From Patescibacteria group bacterium (lineage in GTDB: Bacteria > Patescibacteriota > Minisyncoccia > Portnoybacterales > UBA2143): DNA of 17,179 nt. The position numbers and the translations under genes were made by a program. Under the pieces are notes generated by a model. It did no database searches. It was not told the DNA's origin and saw nothing but the letters and a program-made list of their open reading frames with translations. Positions 6,772 to 14,527 of this stretch are shown here, piece by piece; position 1 is the stretch's first letter; each line of letters begins with the position of its first letter. The stretch spans positions 1-17,179 of the forward strand of contig JAHJQT010000001.1 of NCBI GenBank assembly GCA_018819085.1, read 5' to 3'.

Positions 6772-7989
6772 TTAAACCCTTATCTGGATAAACTTTCTTT
6801 TTCCAGCTTGAATAACCATTTTATCTTTAATAGCTATTTTCTGATTACAATCTTCTATTTTCTTATCATCCACCTTAACTCCACCTTGCTCTATTAATCT
6901 TTTAGCTTCTCCCTTACTAGAAACAAGTTTTGAATCAAATAAAATATCAATAATTCCAACTTTTGATTCACTAACCTTATAAACCTCCATATCTGCTGGC
7001 TTTTCTTTCTCTTTAAAAACTTTTTCAAACTCTTTTTCAGCTTGTTCTGCTTCTTTTTTACTATGATGTATGGAAACAATTTCTTTAGCTAGTTTTGCTT
7101 TAGCGTCACGTGGATTTAATTTATCTTCTTTGATATCTTGCTCTATTTGATTAATTTCTTCCATTGGTATATCAGTACAAAGTTCTAATCCTGGGATAAT
7201 TAATCCATCAGTCCATGACATAATCTGACCAAACATTTCATTTGGTTTTTCATCTAAAACAACCATATTGCCAGTTGTTTTGCCCATTTTATCTCCCTTA
7301 GGATCAGTTAATAATTTAGTTGTTAAAACAAATTTTTCTTTATTACTAACAGCTTTTATTAAATCCCTACCACAAAGCATATTAAACATCTGATCATTCC
7401 CACCTATTTCTAAATCAACATCCATAGCCACACTGTCATAGGCTTGACCTAGCGGATATAAAAATTCATGCAAATAAATAGGCTTATTTTGTTTAATCCT
7501 TTCCTGAAACATATCTCTGACGAGTAGTTGTTGAACTGTAAAATTAGAAGCGAGTTTAATTAAATCAACAAAACTTAACTTATCATTCCATTCGCTGTTA
7601 TACATTATTTTAGCTGGATTTTCACCTGAGAAATCTAAAATTCTACCTGCTTGTTTTGTGTAACTCTCTGAATTTTTAAAAAGTTGTTCTCTAGTTAATA
7701 TTGGCCTTGTTTCGCTTTTGTCAGTTGGATCTCCAATCATTCCTGTAAAATCACCAATTAGAAAAATAACCTCATGTCCTAATTTTTGGAATTGAGCTAA
7801 TTTTCTAATTTGAACAGCGCTTCCAATGTGAAGACTTGGCGCTGTTGGATCAAAACCACAATAAAGCCTAATCTTTTTACCAGATTTTAATAATTTTTCA
7901 AAAGATTCTTTATTGGGATAAATATTCTCAACTCCTCTAGTTAAGACCTCTTGTATTTTTTGTTCTTGATTCATAATTAATTTAATCAT
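6772..7989 (-). CDS. tyrS: Tyrosyl-tRNA synthetase
   Basis: This is a class I aminoacyl-tRNA synthetase that charges tRNA-Tyr. With the start at 7989 it has 405 residues. The HIGH-like motif is HIGS (54-57) inside GFDPTAPSLHIGS. The tyrosine-binding region includes GGNDQMFNM, and the KMSKS-like loop is KMGKT (234-238). A C-terminal S4 RNA-binding domain follows at about 340-400 (LVSSKGEAKRLIEQGG). Serine in place of the final H of HIGH, and KMGKT for KMSKS, are tolerated variants. ATG at 7989 is preferred because AAGGA lies 4 bases upstream on the minus strand (7994-7998). ATG at 7974 is possible, and a frame extension to TTG at 8013 is unlikely. The gene stands alone and diverges from the penicillin-binding protein gene across 45 bases. 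Confidence 0.95.
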   Translation of the reverse strand: MIKLIMNQEQKIQEVLTRGVENIYPNKESFEKLLKSGKKIRLYCGFDPTAPSLHIGSAVQIRKLAQFQKLGHEVIFLIGDFTGMIGDPTDKSETRPILTREQLFKNSESYTKQAGRILDFSGENPAKIMYNSEWNDKLSFVDLIKLASNFTVQQLLVRDMFQERIKQNKPIYLHEFLYPLGQAYDSVAMDVDLEIGGNDQMFNMLCGRDLIKAVSNKEKFVLTTKLLTDPKGDKMGKTTGNMVVLDEKPNEMFGQIMSWTDGLIIPGLELCTDIPMEEINQIEQDIKEDKLNPRDAKAKLAKEIVSIHHSKKEAEQAEKEFEKVFKEKEKPADMEVYKVSESKVGIIDILFDSKLVSSKGEAKRLIEQGGVKVDDKKIEDCNQKIAIKDKMVIQAGKRKFIQIRV

Positions 7990-8034
7990 ATCATCCTTGC
8001 CAAAACAGGTCAATTCTGCGAAAATAAAAGGGTA

Positions 8035-10497
8035 ATGAAACGAAAAAGAAAAATCATTAAAATAATAATTTCCTTTATTATTTTTTGTTTTATTTTAACC
8101 TCTCTAATAGGGATCGGTGTTTTTGCCTATTTTGTCAAAGATTTACCTGATCCTACTAAAATAGATCAACGTCAGATAACCCAATCAACTAAAATTTATG
8201 ATCGTACTGGTAAAGTAATCCTATATGACATCCACGGAGAAGAAAAAAGAACAGTAATTCCATTTGAACAAATACCTCAGAGCATAAAAGACGCAACTAT
8301 TGTTATTGAAGATGATAATTTTTATCATCACATTGGTATAGATTGGAAAGGAATTCTTAGAGCTGTTCTCGCTAACTTTAGAGGAAAAAAAATAGCACAA
8401 GGTGGATCGACTATTACTCAGCAATTTATTAAAAATGCCTATTTAGGAGGACCACAATCTGAAAGAACATACACTCGTAAAATTAAAGAAGCTATTTTAG
8501 CATTAATAATGGAAAGAAAATATTCTAAAGATGAAATTTTAAATTCATATCTTAATCAAGTTCCTTATGGATCAAATGCTTACGGCATTGAAGCAGCTAG
8601 TCAAACCTTTTTTAATAAATCAGCATCAGAACTGACATTAGCTGAGATAGCACTTTTAGCTGCGCTCCCGCAAGCACCAAGCTATTATTCACCTTATGGC
8701 TCTCATTTAGATGAACTTGAGAATAGAAAAAACTTTATTTTAGAAAAAATGATTACTTTTGGTTATATTACAGAAGATCAAGCCAATGAAGCTAAAGAAG
8801 AAAAACTAAAATACGCATCACAAATGGATCTTAAAGCTCATCATTTTGTTACTATGGTTCAAGAATATTTAGAAGAAAAATACGGCAATCTTTATACAGA
8901 TATAAATATGGCAGGATTAAAGGTGCAAACAACATTAGATTGGGATTTACAACAACTTGCTGAAGAAATAATTACTGAAAAAGCAATTAGAAATGAAGAA
9001 GTATATAAGGCAAGTAATGCTGCTTTAGTCGCTATTGATCCAAAAACAGGCCAGGTTATAACATTAGTTGGTTCAAAGAACTATGATGAAGACCAATTTA
9101 ATATCGCTACAAGCCCTCATAGACAACCAGGATCTTCTTTTAAACCATTCGCCTATGCTGCTGCCTTTAAAAAAGGATTTACTCCTGAAACAATAGTATT
9201 TGATCTACAGACTAATTTTGGAGTATTTGGAGCAAGTGAATATATCCCGAGAAACTATGATAATAAGTTTCGCGGACCAATAAGTTTAAGAAGCGCCTTA
9301 GCTCAATCAATTAATATTCCAGCTGTTAAAATTCTTTATCTTGCAGGAGTCGATGAAACAATTAAATTAGCACAGAATATGGGGATAACAACCTTAAAAG
9401 ACAGACAAAGGTATGGATTATCTTTAGCTTTAGGAGGAGGAGAAGTTAAACTAATAGACGAAACAGCTGCCTATGGAGTATTTGCAACTGAAGGGGTTAA
9501 ATATCCAACAAATATAATTTTAAAAATTGAAGATGCTAATGGAGATATCTTAGAAAAATACAGAGAAAATCCAACAAGAGTTCTTGACGAACAAACCTCG
9601 AGACAAATTAATGATATTCTTTCAGATGATTCAGCAAGAGCTCCTATGTTTGGAAATCATTCAAATCTTTATTTACCTGGAATTCCAGCTGCTGTAAAAA
9701 CAGGAACTACACAAGATTATGCTGATGGATGGACTATTGGATACACACCAAACTTAGTAACTGGAGTTTGGGCTGGTAATAATGATTATAATGAAAAAAT
9801 GAAAATAGGAGCCGCTGGTGCAAGTGTAGCCGCACCGATATGGAATGAATTTATGATTAAAGCTTATAAATTAAAAACTAATGAAAATAACAGAGAAGAT
9901 AATGAATTTATTTTACCTAAAATTGCAGAAAATTTTACCTCTCCGGAATCAACTACAACTACCACCAAACCAATGCTTAATGGACAATTTGCTTATAATA
10001 ACAATATTAAAATTGATAAGATCTCAAGAAAATTAGCAACTAATTTAACACCACCTGATTTAATTGAAGAAAAAGCATATCAAGAAATCCATTCAATACT
10101 TTATTATATCAATGATCAAGATTCGCAATTTGAAGAATGGGAAAAATCTGTTTTAGAATGGGCTCCAAATCAACAAAAACCTCCAACAGAATATGATGAT
10201 GTCCATACATTAGAAAATCAACCTGATATAAAAATCATTTCACCAGAAGAAAATAGTTATATTAATCAATACACTTTGACAATACAAGCTCAAGCAGAAG
10301 CTAATTTAGGGATTAAACAGCTTGATTTCTTTATTAATAATCAATTAATTAATACTGACAATACCAGTCCTTATTCAATAACTTTTAATATTTCCCCTTA
10401 TTTATCGGGTCAAAAAGAACAAACTATAAAGGTTCGAGCTTATGATAATGTTTTAAATAGACAAGAAGATGAAATAATAATTAATACTAATTTTTAA
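8035..10497 (+). CDS. Class A penicillin-binding protein (PBP1A-like) with C-terminal Ig-like domain
   Basis: This 820-residue bifunctional peptidoglycan synthase polymerises glycan strands and cross-links them outside the membrane. A basic N-terminus and single membrane anchor (about 8-33) come first. The glycosyltransferase (GT51) domain spans about 55-230, with catalytic E92 in EDDNFYHH, GGSTITQQ (123-130) and the conserved block at 160-178. The transpeptidase domain spans about 325-610, with the SxxK motif S367-S-F-K370, SIN at 425-427 and KTG at 555-557. All catalytic motifs are intact. A Thr-rich linker (about 635-645) leads to residues about 730-820, which look like a bacterial Ig-like beta domain. 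AAAGGG sits only 2 bases before the start. It diverges from tyrS, and its stop is 3 bases from the end of convergent dnaN with no clear terminator between. Confidence 0.95.
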   Translation: MKRKRKIIKIIISFIIFCFILTSLIGIGVFAYFVKDLPDPTKIDQRQITQSTKIYDRTGKVILYDIHGEEKRTVIPFEQIPQSIKDATIVIEDDNFYHHIGIDWKGILRAVLANFRGKKIAQGGSTITQQFIKNAYLGGPQSERTYTRKIKEAILALIMERKYSKDEILNSYLNQVPYGSNAYGIEAASQTFFNKSASELTLAEIALLAALPQAPSYYSPYGSHLDELENRKNFILEKMITFGYITEDQANEAKEEKLKYASQMDLKAHHFVTMVQEYLEEKYGNLYTDINMAGLKVQTTLDWDLQQLAEEIITEKAIRNEEVYKASNAALVAIDPKTGQVITLVGSKNYDEDQFNIATSPHRQPGSSFKPFAYAAAFKKGFTPETIVFDLQTNFGVFGASEYIPRNYDNKFRGPISLRSALAQSINIPAVKILYLAGVDETIKLAQNMGITTLKDRQRYGLSLALGGGEVKLIDETAAYGVFATEGVKYPTNIILKIEDANGDILEKYRENPTRVLDEQTSRQINDILSDDSARAPMFGNHSNLYLPGIPAAVKTGTTQDYADGWTIGYTPNLVTGVWAGNNDYNEKMKIGAAGASVAAPIWNEFMIKAYKLKTNENNREDNEFILPKIAENFTSPESTTTTTKPMLNGQFAYNNNIKIDKISRKLATNLTPPDLIEEKAYQEIHSILYYINDQDSQFEEWEKSVLEWAPNQQKPPTEYDDVHTLENQPDIKIISPEENSYINQYTLTIQAQAEANLGIKQLDFFINNQLINTDNTSPYSITFNISPYLSGQKEQTIKVRAYDNVLNRQEDEIIINTNF

Positions 10498-10500
10498 TAA

Positions 10501-11610
10501 TTAAACCTTAATTGGCATGACTACATAAGAATAACTAAGATCACCAACTGGCCTTATTAAGACCGGTTTAACATTATCATTTAAACCTATAATTACTTTA
10601 TCGCTATAAATATTATTTAAACCATCTAAAATATAACGATAATTAAAGATTACTTCAACCTCATTTCCTTTAATATCTGCTTCAATTTTAGATTTATTTT
10701 CCCCTACATCTGTATTTTTTGATGAAATTTCAATTATAGATTTTCCAGGATCAATAAACATTTTAATATCATTAACCTTTCCAGTAAATAAACTAGCTAC
10801 TTTAATATTATTAATTAATTCAACTCTATCAATAACTATTTCTGTTTGTGAATTAGATGGGATAATCTGTTGATAATCTGGGTATTGACCATCTATTAAC
10901 CTTGAAATAACTTGTGTGCTATTAAAATCAAATAAAATTTGGTTATTTGATAAAGCTATCTTTATCTCTTCTTCTTGTCCTTCTTTTTCACCTAAAATTC
11001 TAATTATTTCCAATACAGTCCTTTGAGGTATTATAATTGATTGTTCTTTTAATTCTTTAGAATTAATTTCTATATTTTTTTCAGCTAAACGAAAACTATC
11101 AGTAGCTGCTAGTTTAATTGTATTTTTATAAAATTTCATATATACACCTGAAATTTCAGGTCTAGATTCTGAAATAGAAGCCATTTCAACTACTTGTGCA
11201 AAGCTATTTTTTAATAAATTATTTTTAATACTTACTAATGGTTGTGATTCAATTTTTGGAATAATTGGAAAATCACTAGCACTTAAACCATTTAAAACAG
11301 ATTTAAATTTTTTACATTTTAATTCTAATTGTTTATTTTTAATCTTTAATTCTACCTTCTCATTTGGTAAATTATTAATAAAATCATTAATTAATTTAGC
11401 TGGAATAGTAATACTTCCTTTCTCTTTAATTTTACATGGAATCCAATGATTAATTCCTATTTCTAAATTAGTTGAAGATATTTTTAATTTATTATTTTCT
11501 ACAGATAATAATAAATTATTTAATATTGGTAATGTTAAATTTCTACCAATTATTCTTTCAACTATATTTAATGCTTTTTTTAAATTTTCTTGAAGACAAA
11601 TTATATTCAT
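10501..11610 (-). CDS. dnaN: DNA polymerase III beta subunit (sliding clamp)
   Basis: The beta clamp is a ring-shaped dimer that tethers DNA polymerase to its template. The 369 residues match the usual length of about 365-380. Visible family marks include the N-terminal helix region with LPILNNLLLSV (27-37), TDSFRLA in the middle domain, RLIDGQYPDY before the third domain, and the C-terminal YVVMPIKV, which closes the hydrophobic pocket that binds clamp partners. The start at 11610 has no Shine-Dalgarno site; the sequence upstream is almost pure A and T. It lies 161 bases downstream of dnaA in the same direction, the standard dnaA-dnaN order. Confidence 0.96.
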   Translation of the reverse strand: MNIICLQENLKKALNIVERIIGRNLTLPILNNLLLSVENNKLKISSTNLEIGINHWIPCKIKEKGSITIPAKLINDFINNLPNEKVELKIKNKQLELKCKKFKSVLNGLSASDFPIIPKIESQPLVSIKNNLLKNSFAQVVEMASISESRPEISGVYMKFYKNTIKLAATDSFRLAEKNIEINSKELKEQSIIIPQRTVLEIIRILGEKEGQEEEIKIALSNNQILFDFNSTQVISRLIDGQYPDYQQIIPSNSQTEIVIDRVELINNIKVASLFTGKVNDIKMFIDPGKSIIEISSKNTDVGENKSKIEADIKGNEVEVIFNYRYILDGLNNIYSDKVIIGLNDNVKPVLIRPVGDLSYSYVVMPIKV

Positions 11611-11771
11611 TTTATTAATTAATAATTATAATTATATAAATTTATTTTTATAGTTACTATTATTAGTGTTTATAAATTTGTGTAAAACTCTTTTTTTATA
11701 ATCTATATATAGTATTTTATAGCTTATAATATGTTATTAAGAAAGTAAATAACCTGTGGAAAAAATATTAA
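11611..11771. other. dnaA-dnaN intergenic region, candidate origin element
   Basis: This 161-base gap is extremely AT-rich and holds no gene. Close to the dnaA end, TGTGGAAAA at 11755-11763 is a one-mismatch DnaA box (TTTTCCACA on the minus strand). TGTGTAAAA at 11679-11687 is a two-mismatch match. A perfect box, TTATCCACA, lies just outside at 11824-11832 in the end of dnaA. The long AT stretches between could serve as the duplex-unwinding element. Many bacteria place the origin here, but the small number of boxes makes the call tentative. Confidence 0.4.
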
Positions 11772-13133
11772 TCAATTATATATTCTTTCTTTAATTAAAT
11801 TAATCTCTTGTTGGAATAACTCATTATCCACAATCTCTTTTCTTATTTTTTGACAAGCATACATTACTGTTGTGTGATCTCTTCCTCCTAGTTTTTCTCC
11901 TATATAAGGATAAGAACTATTTAATTCTTCTCTAATTAAATACATAGTTATTTGTCTAGGATGAACCAACTCTTTTTTCCTTGATTTATCAATTAAATCG
12001 TTTATATGTATATCGTAAAAATCAGCTACTGTTTTAAAAATATTCTTATAATTAGTTTTTTTCTTTGGTGCATTAATAATTTGAGATAGAATTTGAGGAA
12101 CTGTTTTTATATTAGGTGTTGTTTTGTTTATTTGTGCAAAAGCCATAACCCTATTAAGTGCTCCTTCTAGCTCTCTTATATTATTCTGAATATTTGAAGC
12201 AATATAATTTACAACATCATCAGAGATATTAATTTTCTTTTCTTCTATTTTGTTTTTTAAAATAGCTGTTCTAGTTTCTAAGTCAGGATAACTAATATCG
12301 GCTATCATACCTCCTTCAAAACGAGAGCGTAGACGTTCTTCTAATGTCGATATTGATTTAGGTGGTTTATCTGAACTTATAATAATTTGCTTATTTTGTT
12401 GATAAAGACTATTAAACATATGAAAAAATTCTTCTTGTGTTTTTTCTTTACCAGCAATGAATTGAATATCATCAATAATTAAAGCGTCTATCTTATTACA
12501 TTTATTTTTAAAAGAATCCATTCCTTTTTTTTGAATAGCATCAATTAATTCGCTTGTATATTTTTCTGCACTAAGATATTTAATTTTCTTTGTAGGATGT
12601 TTTTTAAATAGTTCATTACCTATTGCTTGAATTAAATGTGTTTTTCCTAGTCCAACACCTCCATAAATGAATAAAGGATTATACATAGTCCCCATATGAT
12701 CAACAATAGCTCTACTCGCTGCTTGAGCTAATTCATTAAAAGAACCGACAACAAAATTATCAAAAGTATATTTAGGATTTAAATTTGTTTCTTTATTAAA
12801 ATTAAATTCTTGAAAATTTAATTGGTCGCCAATATTACTTGGCATTATCTTTGGTACTGTTTTATTTGTAGTATCTACAGATTTTTTTTCATCACCTATT
12901 ACAAATTGAATTTCTTTAATATCGGGAGAGTTATTACGAAGAATTTTGAAAATAAGTTTGTTGTATTTATTTTCAAGCCATTCTTTTGTAAAACCATTAG
13001 GAGCACTAACAGTAATAATACCATTCTTTTTAGAATGGATTTTAGTACTTTTAAACCAGGTGATAAAACTAGCTTTAGAAATAGTTAATTCAACTTCACC
13101 TAGTACGGTTTGCCAGAGTTCTTTTAAGTTCAT
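11772..13133 (-). CDS. dnaA: Chromosomal replication initiator DnaA
   Basis: DnaA is the AAA+ protein that binds DnaA boxes at the origin and opens the duplex. All four domains are visible in 453 residues: domain I (about 1-80), which contacts helicase and regulators; a short, variable domain II (about 80-118); the ATPase domain, with Walker A GGVGLGKT (158-165), Walker B LIIDD (218-222) and RLRSRFEGG (267-275); and the DNA-binding domain ending in the signature GGRDHTTV (417-424). The stop is TGA and the protein ends where the family normally ends, so TGA acts as a stop codon here. A perfect DnaA box is embedded in codons for about residues 434-438. The gene faces away from rpmH, with a 155-base shared control region. 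Confidence 0.97.
   Translation of the reverse strand: MNLKELWQTVLGEVELTISKASFITWFKSTKIHSKKNGIITVSAPNGFTKEWLENKYNKLIFKILRNNSPDIKEIQFVIGDEKKSVDTTNKTVPKIMPSNIGDQLNFQEFNFNKETNLNPKYTFDNFVVGSFNELAQAASRAIVDHMGTMYNPLFIYGGVGLGKTHLIQAIGNELFKKHPTKKIKYLSAEKYTSELIDAIQKKGMDSFKNKCNKIDALIIDDIQFIAGKEKTQEEFFHMFNSLYQQNKQIIISSDKPPKSISTLEERLRSRFEGGMIADISYPDLETRTAILKNKIEEKKINISDDVVNYIASNIQNNIRELEGALNRVMAFAQINKTTPNIKTVPQILSQIINAPKKKTNYKNIFKTVADFYDIHINDLIDKSRKKELVHPRQITMYLIREELNSSYPYIGEKLGGRDHTTVMYACQKIRKEIVDNELFQQEINLIKERIYN
11824..11832 (+). promoter_or_regulatory. Perfect DnaA box inside the 3' end of dnaA
   Basis: TTATCCACA is the exact consensus DnaA-binding 9-mer. It is the only perfect copy I found in the origin region. 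With the one-mismatch site at 11755-11763 it forms a pair 61 bases apart in opposite orientation, flanking the end of dnaA. Confidence 0.55.
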
Positions 13134-13152
13134 AAATTACAATCTTTTAATC

Positions 13153-13161
13153 ATTGTATCA
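13153..13161 (-). promoter_or_regulatory. Extended -10 promoter element for dnaA
   Basis: On the minus strand the sequence reads TGATACAAT, an extended -10 (TGnTACAAT, one mismatch to TATAAT), 19 bases before the dnaA start. No strong -35 is visible, which is usual for extended -10 promoters. The predicted leader would be only about a dozen bases. Confidence 0.4.
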
Positions 13162-13250
13162 TAAATAAAAAAATAAATGAAATACACGTTTTTGTTAACA
13201 AGATGTGTATGAATTGTGGAAAAAAATATCCGATTAAAATACGTTTTAAG

Positions 13251-13279
13251 TTGACTTTAGTAAAAAAAAATATTAGAAT
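13251..13279 (+). promoter_or_regulatory. Strong promoter of the rpmH operon
   Basis: TTGACT at 13251-13256 and TAGAAT at 13274-13279 each differ by one base from consensus and are exactly 17 bases apart. The rpmH ATG at 13289 is only 9 bases past the -10 box, so the transcript should begin at or within a few bases of the start codon. It likely drives rpmH, rnpA, yidC, jag and the genes beyond. Confidence 0.65.
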
Positions 13280-13288
13280 AAACACATT

Positions 13289-13423
13289 ATGTCTTTTACT
13301 TATAAACCTAAAAAAAGAAAAAGGAAAAAAACTCACGGTTTTATGCAAAGAATGGCTACTAGATATGGGCGTCGTGTTTTGTCTAAACGGAGAGCAAAGA
13401 AACGTAAAAAATTAACCGTTTAA
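13289..13423 (+). CDS. rpmH: Ribosomal protein L34
   Basis: The 44-residue, very basic product matches L34 of the large ribosomal subunit from end to end: it opens with a YKPKKRKRKKTHGF-like block, continues with RMATRYGRRVL and ends in AKKRKKLTV. The length is the usual 44-46. It is the first gene after a strong promoter whose expected start point almost coincides with the ATG, so the mRNA may be leaderless; no Shine-Dalgarno site is present. It faces away from dnaA and lies 9 bases before rnpA, the standard bacterial order. L34 and RNase P protein are commonly co-expressed. Confidence 0.96.
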   Translation: MSFTYKPKKRKRKKTHGFMQRMATRYGRRVLSKRRAKKRKKLTV

Positions 13424-13432
13424 TTTTTTGTT

Positions 13433-13774
13433 ATGCTTTTAAGAAAGTATAAATTAAAAAAAGATAATGATTTTAAGAAAGTATTCAAAAATGGAAGATA
13501 TAGGCAGAATGGTTTTGTTAAGATAAAGTTTTTAAAAAATAATTTAGATATAAGTAGATTTTCTTTTATAGTTGGATTGAAAATATCAAAAAAAGCTGTT
13601 CAAAGAAATAAGATTAAACGTAGACTAGAAGAAATTATACAATTAAATTTTAAGAAAATTATTACAGGTTTTGATATTATTATTCTTGTTGATAAAGAAA
13701 TAATAGAAAAAGAATACACAGAAATAGAAGAAAATTTAGTTAATCTACTAAAAGAATCAAAGATAATTATTTAA
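13433..13774 (+). CDS. rnpA: RNase P protein component
   Basis: This small basic protein assists the RNase P RNA in cutting the 5' leader from precursor tRNAs. The 113 residues are typical. The signature is the RNR block, AVQRNKIKRRLEE (55-67), and FSFIVGLKISKKAVQRN is the conserved strand leading into it. The family's N-terminal F(K/R)xVF region appears as DFKKVFKNG (13-21). It lies between rpmH and yidC with gaps of 9 and 3 bases, so it is part of one operon. No clear Shine-Dalgarno site is present. Confidence 0.94.
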   Translation: MLLRKYKLKKDNDFKKVFKNGRYRQNGFVKIKFLKNNLDISRFSFIVGLKISKKAVQRNKIKRRLEEIIQLNFKKIITGFDIIILVDKEIIEKEYTEIEENLVNLLKESKIII

Positions 13775-13777
13775 AAA

Positions 13778-14527
13778 ATGGCATTCATAATAAATATATT
13801 TAATCAAGTTCTTTACTATCCTTTATTCAACGCTTTAATCTGGCTTTACAATAATGCTTCCTTTAGTGATTTAGGAATAGCAATTATTATTTTAACAGTT
13901 TTAATTCGTTTTATTCTTTATCCTCTTTCAAAGAAAGCAATTCAATCACAAAAAGCAATGAGTGCTTTACAGCCAAAGATAAAAGAGATTCAGAATAAGT
14001 ATAAGAACAAAGAGGAACAAGCCAAGCAGATGATGGTCCTATATAAAGAGAATAAAGTGAATCCAATGGCTGGATGTCTTCCTATATTAGTTCAATTCCC
14101 TATTCTTATCGCTTTATATCGTGTTTTTTTTACAGGATTAAATCCTGAAAAATTAGATGGTCTTTATAGTTTTGTTCAAAGACCAGAATCTCTCAACTTT
14201 ATATTCCTAGGATTAGTTAATCTTTCTGTGAGAAGTATTACCTTAGCTGTTATAGCTGGTATTCTACAGTTTATTCAGTCAAAGATGATTATGCCTAAAA
14301 AAACCTCTGGAAAGAAACAAGGGATGAAAATTGGGAATATGGATTTTTCTTCTTTAATGGGACAGCAAATAACTTATTTTATGCCATTAATAACTGTTTT
14401 TATCGCATTAAGTTTGCCAGCGGCCTTACCTTTATATTGGATAGTAATAACTCTATTTGGTATTATTCAACAATATTTTACAAAAATAGATAAAATAGAT
14501 AATAAAGTAATTAAAAATCATGGATAA
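13778..14527 (+). CDS. yidC: Membrane protein insertase YidC (short, Oxa1-type)
   Basis: YidC/Oxa1 proteins insert and fold membrane proteins, alone or with the Sec translocon. The 249 residues contain the conserved core: a first hydrophobic segment near 33-50 with the groove arginine R44 (TVLIRFILYPL), the charged cytoplasmic hairpin at about 55-90 (KAMSALQPKIKEIQNKYK), then MAGCLPILVQFPILIALYRVFF, and late helices at about 200-235. There is no large periplasmic domain, as in Gram-positive SpoIIIJ-like forms. No lipoprotein signal is evident at the N-terminus. It starts 3 bases after rnpA and overlaps jag by 8 bases, which suggests translational coupling. Confidence 0.94.
   Translation: MAFIINIFNQVLYYPLFNALIWLYNNASFSDLGIAIIILTVLIRFILYPLSKKAIQSQKAMSALQPKIKEIQNKYKNKEEQAKQMMVLYKENKVNPMAGCLPILVQFPILIALYRVFFTGLNPEKLDGLYSFVQRPESLNFIFLGLVNLSVRSITLAVIAGILQFIQSKMIMPKKTSGKKQGMKIGNMDFSSLMGQQITYFMPLITVFIALSLPAALPLYWIVITLFGIIQQYFTKIDKIDNKVIKNHG

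Larger units (their letters stand above)
13134..13288. other. dnaA-rpmH divergent control region, possible origin element
   Basis: These 155 bases separate the two divergent origin operons. They hold promoters on both strands, a DnaA-box-like TGTGGAAAA at 13215-13223 and a nested dyad around the perfect palindrome TTGTTAACAA (13192-13201), flanked by ATACAC (13182-13187) and GTGTAT (13205-13210). No gene fits here; short frames through it have no support. It could hold an origin sub-region, DnaA autoregulation sites, or both. Confidence 0.4.

Noticed and set aside
7997..8025. TTGCCA (7997-8002) with GAAAAT (8020-8025) as the promoter of the penicillin-binding protein gene
   Set aside because: The spacing is 17 bases but the -10 match is poor, and the -35 overlaps the tyrS ribosome site. 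A real promoter must lie in or near this 45-base gap, but this one is not convincing enough to annotate.
10499..10513. AATTAA / TTAATT inverted repeat around the dnaN stop codon as a terminator for the convergent PBP and dnaN genes
   Set aside because: The stem is six A/T pairs with a 3-base loop and no T-run. It would be very unstable, and such repeats are expected by chance in this composition.
12132..12140. TGTGCAAAA within dnaA as another DnaA box
   Set aside because: It has two mismatches to the consensus, sits in the middle of coding sequence and has no neighbouring boxes; similar matches are common by chance.
12822..13415. Plus- and minus-strand open frames overlapping the dnaA 5' end, the control region and rpmH
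   Set aside because: They overlap dnaA and rpmH in other frames, are low in complexity (rich in Phe, Ile and Lys) and have no start signals. The real gene here is the 44-codon rpmH at 13289-13423.
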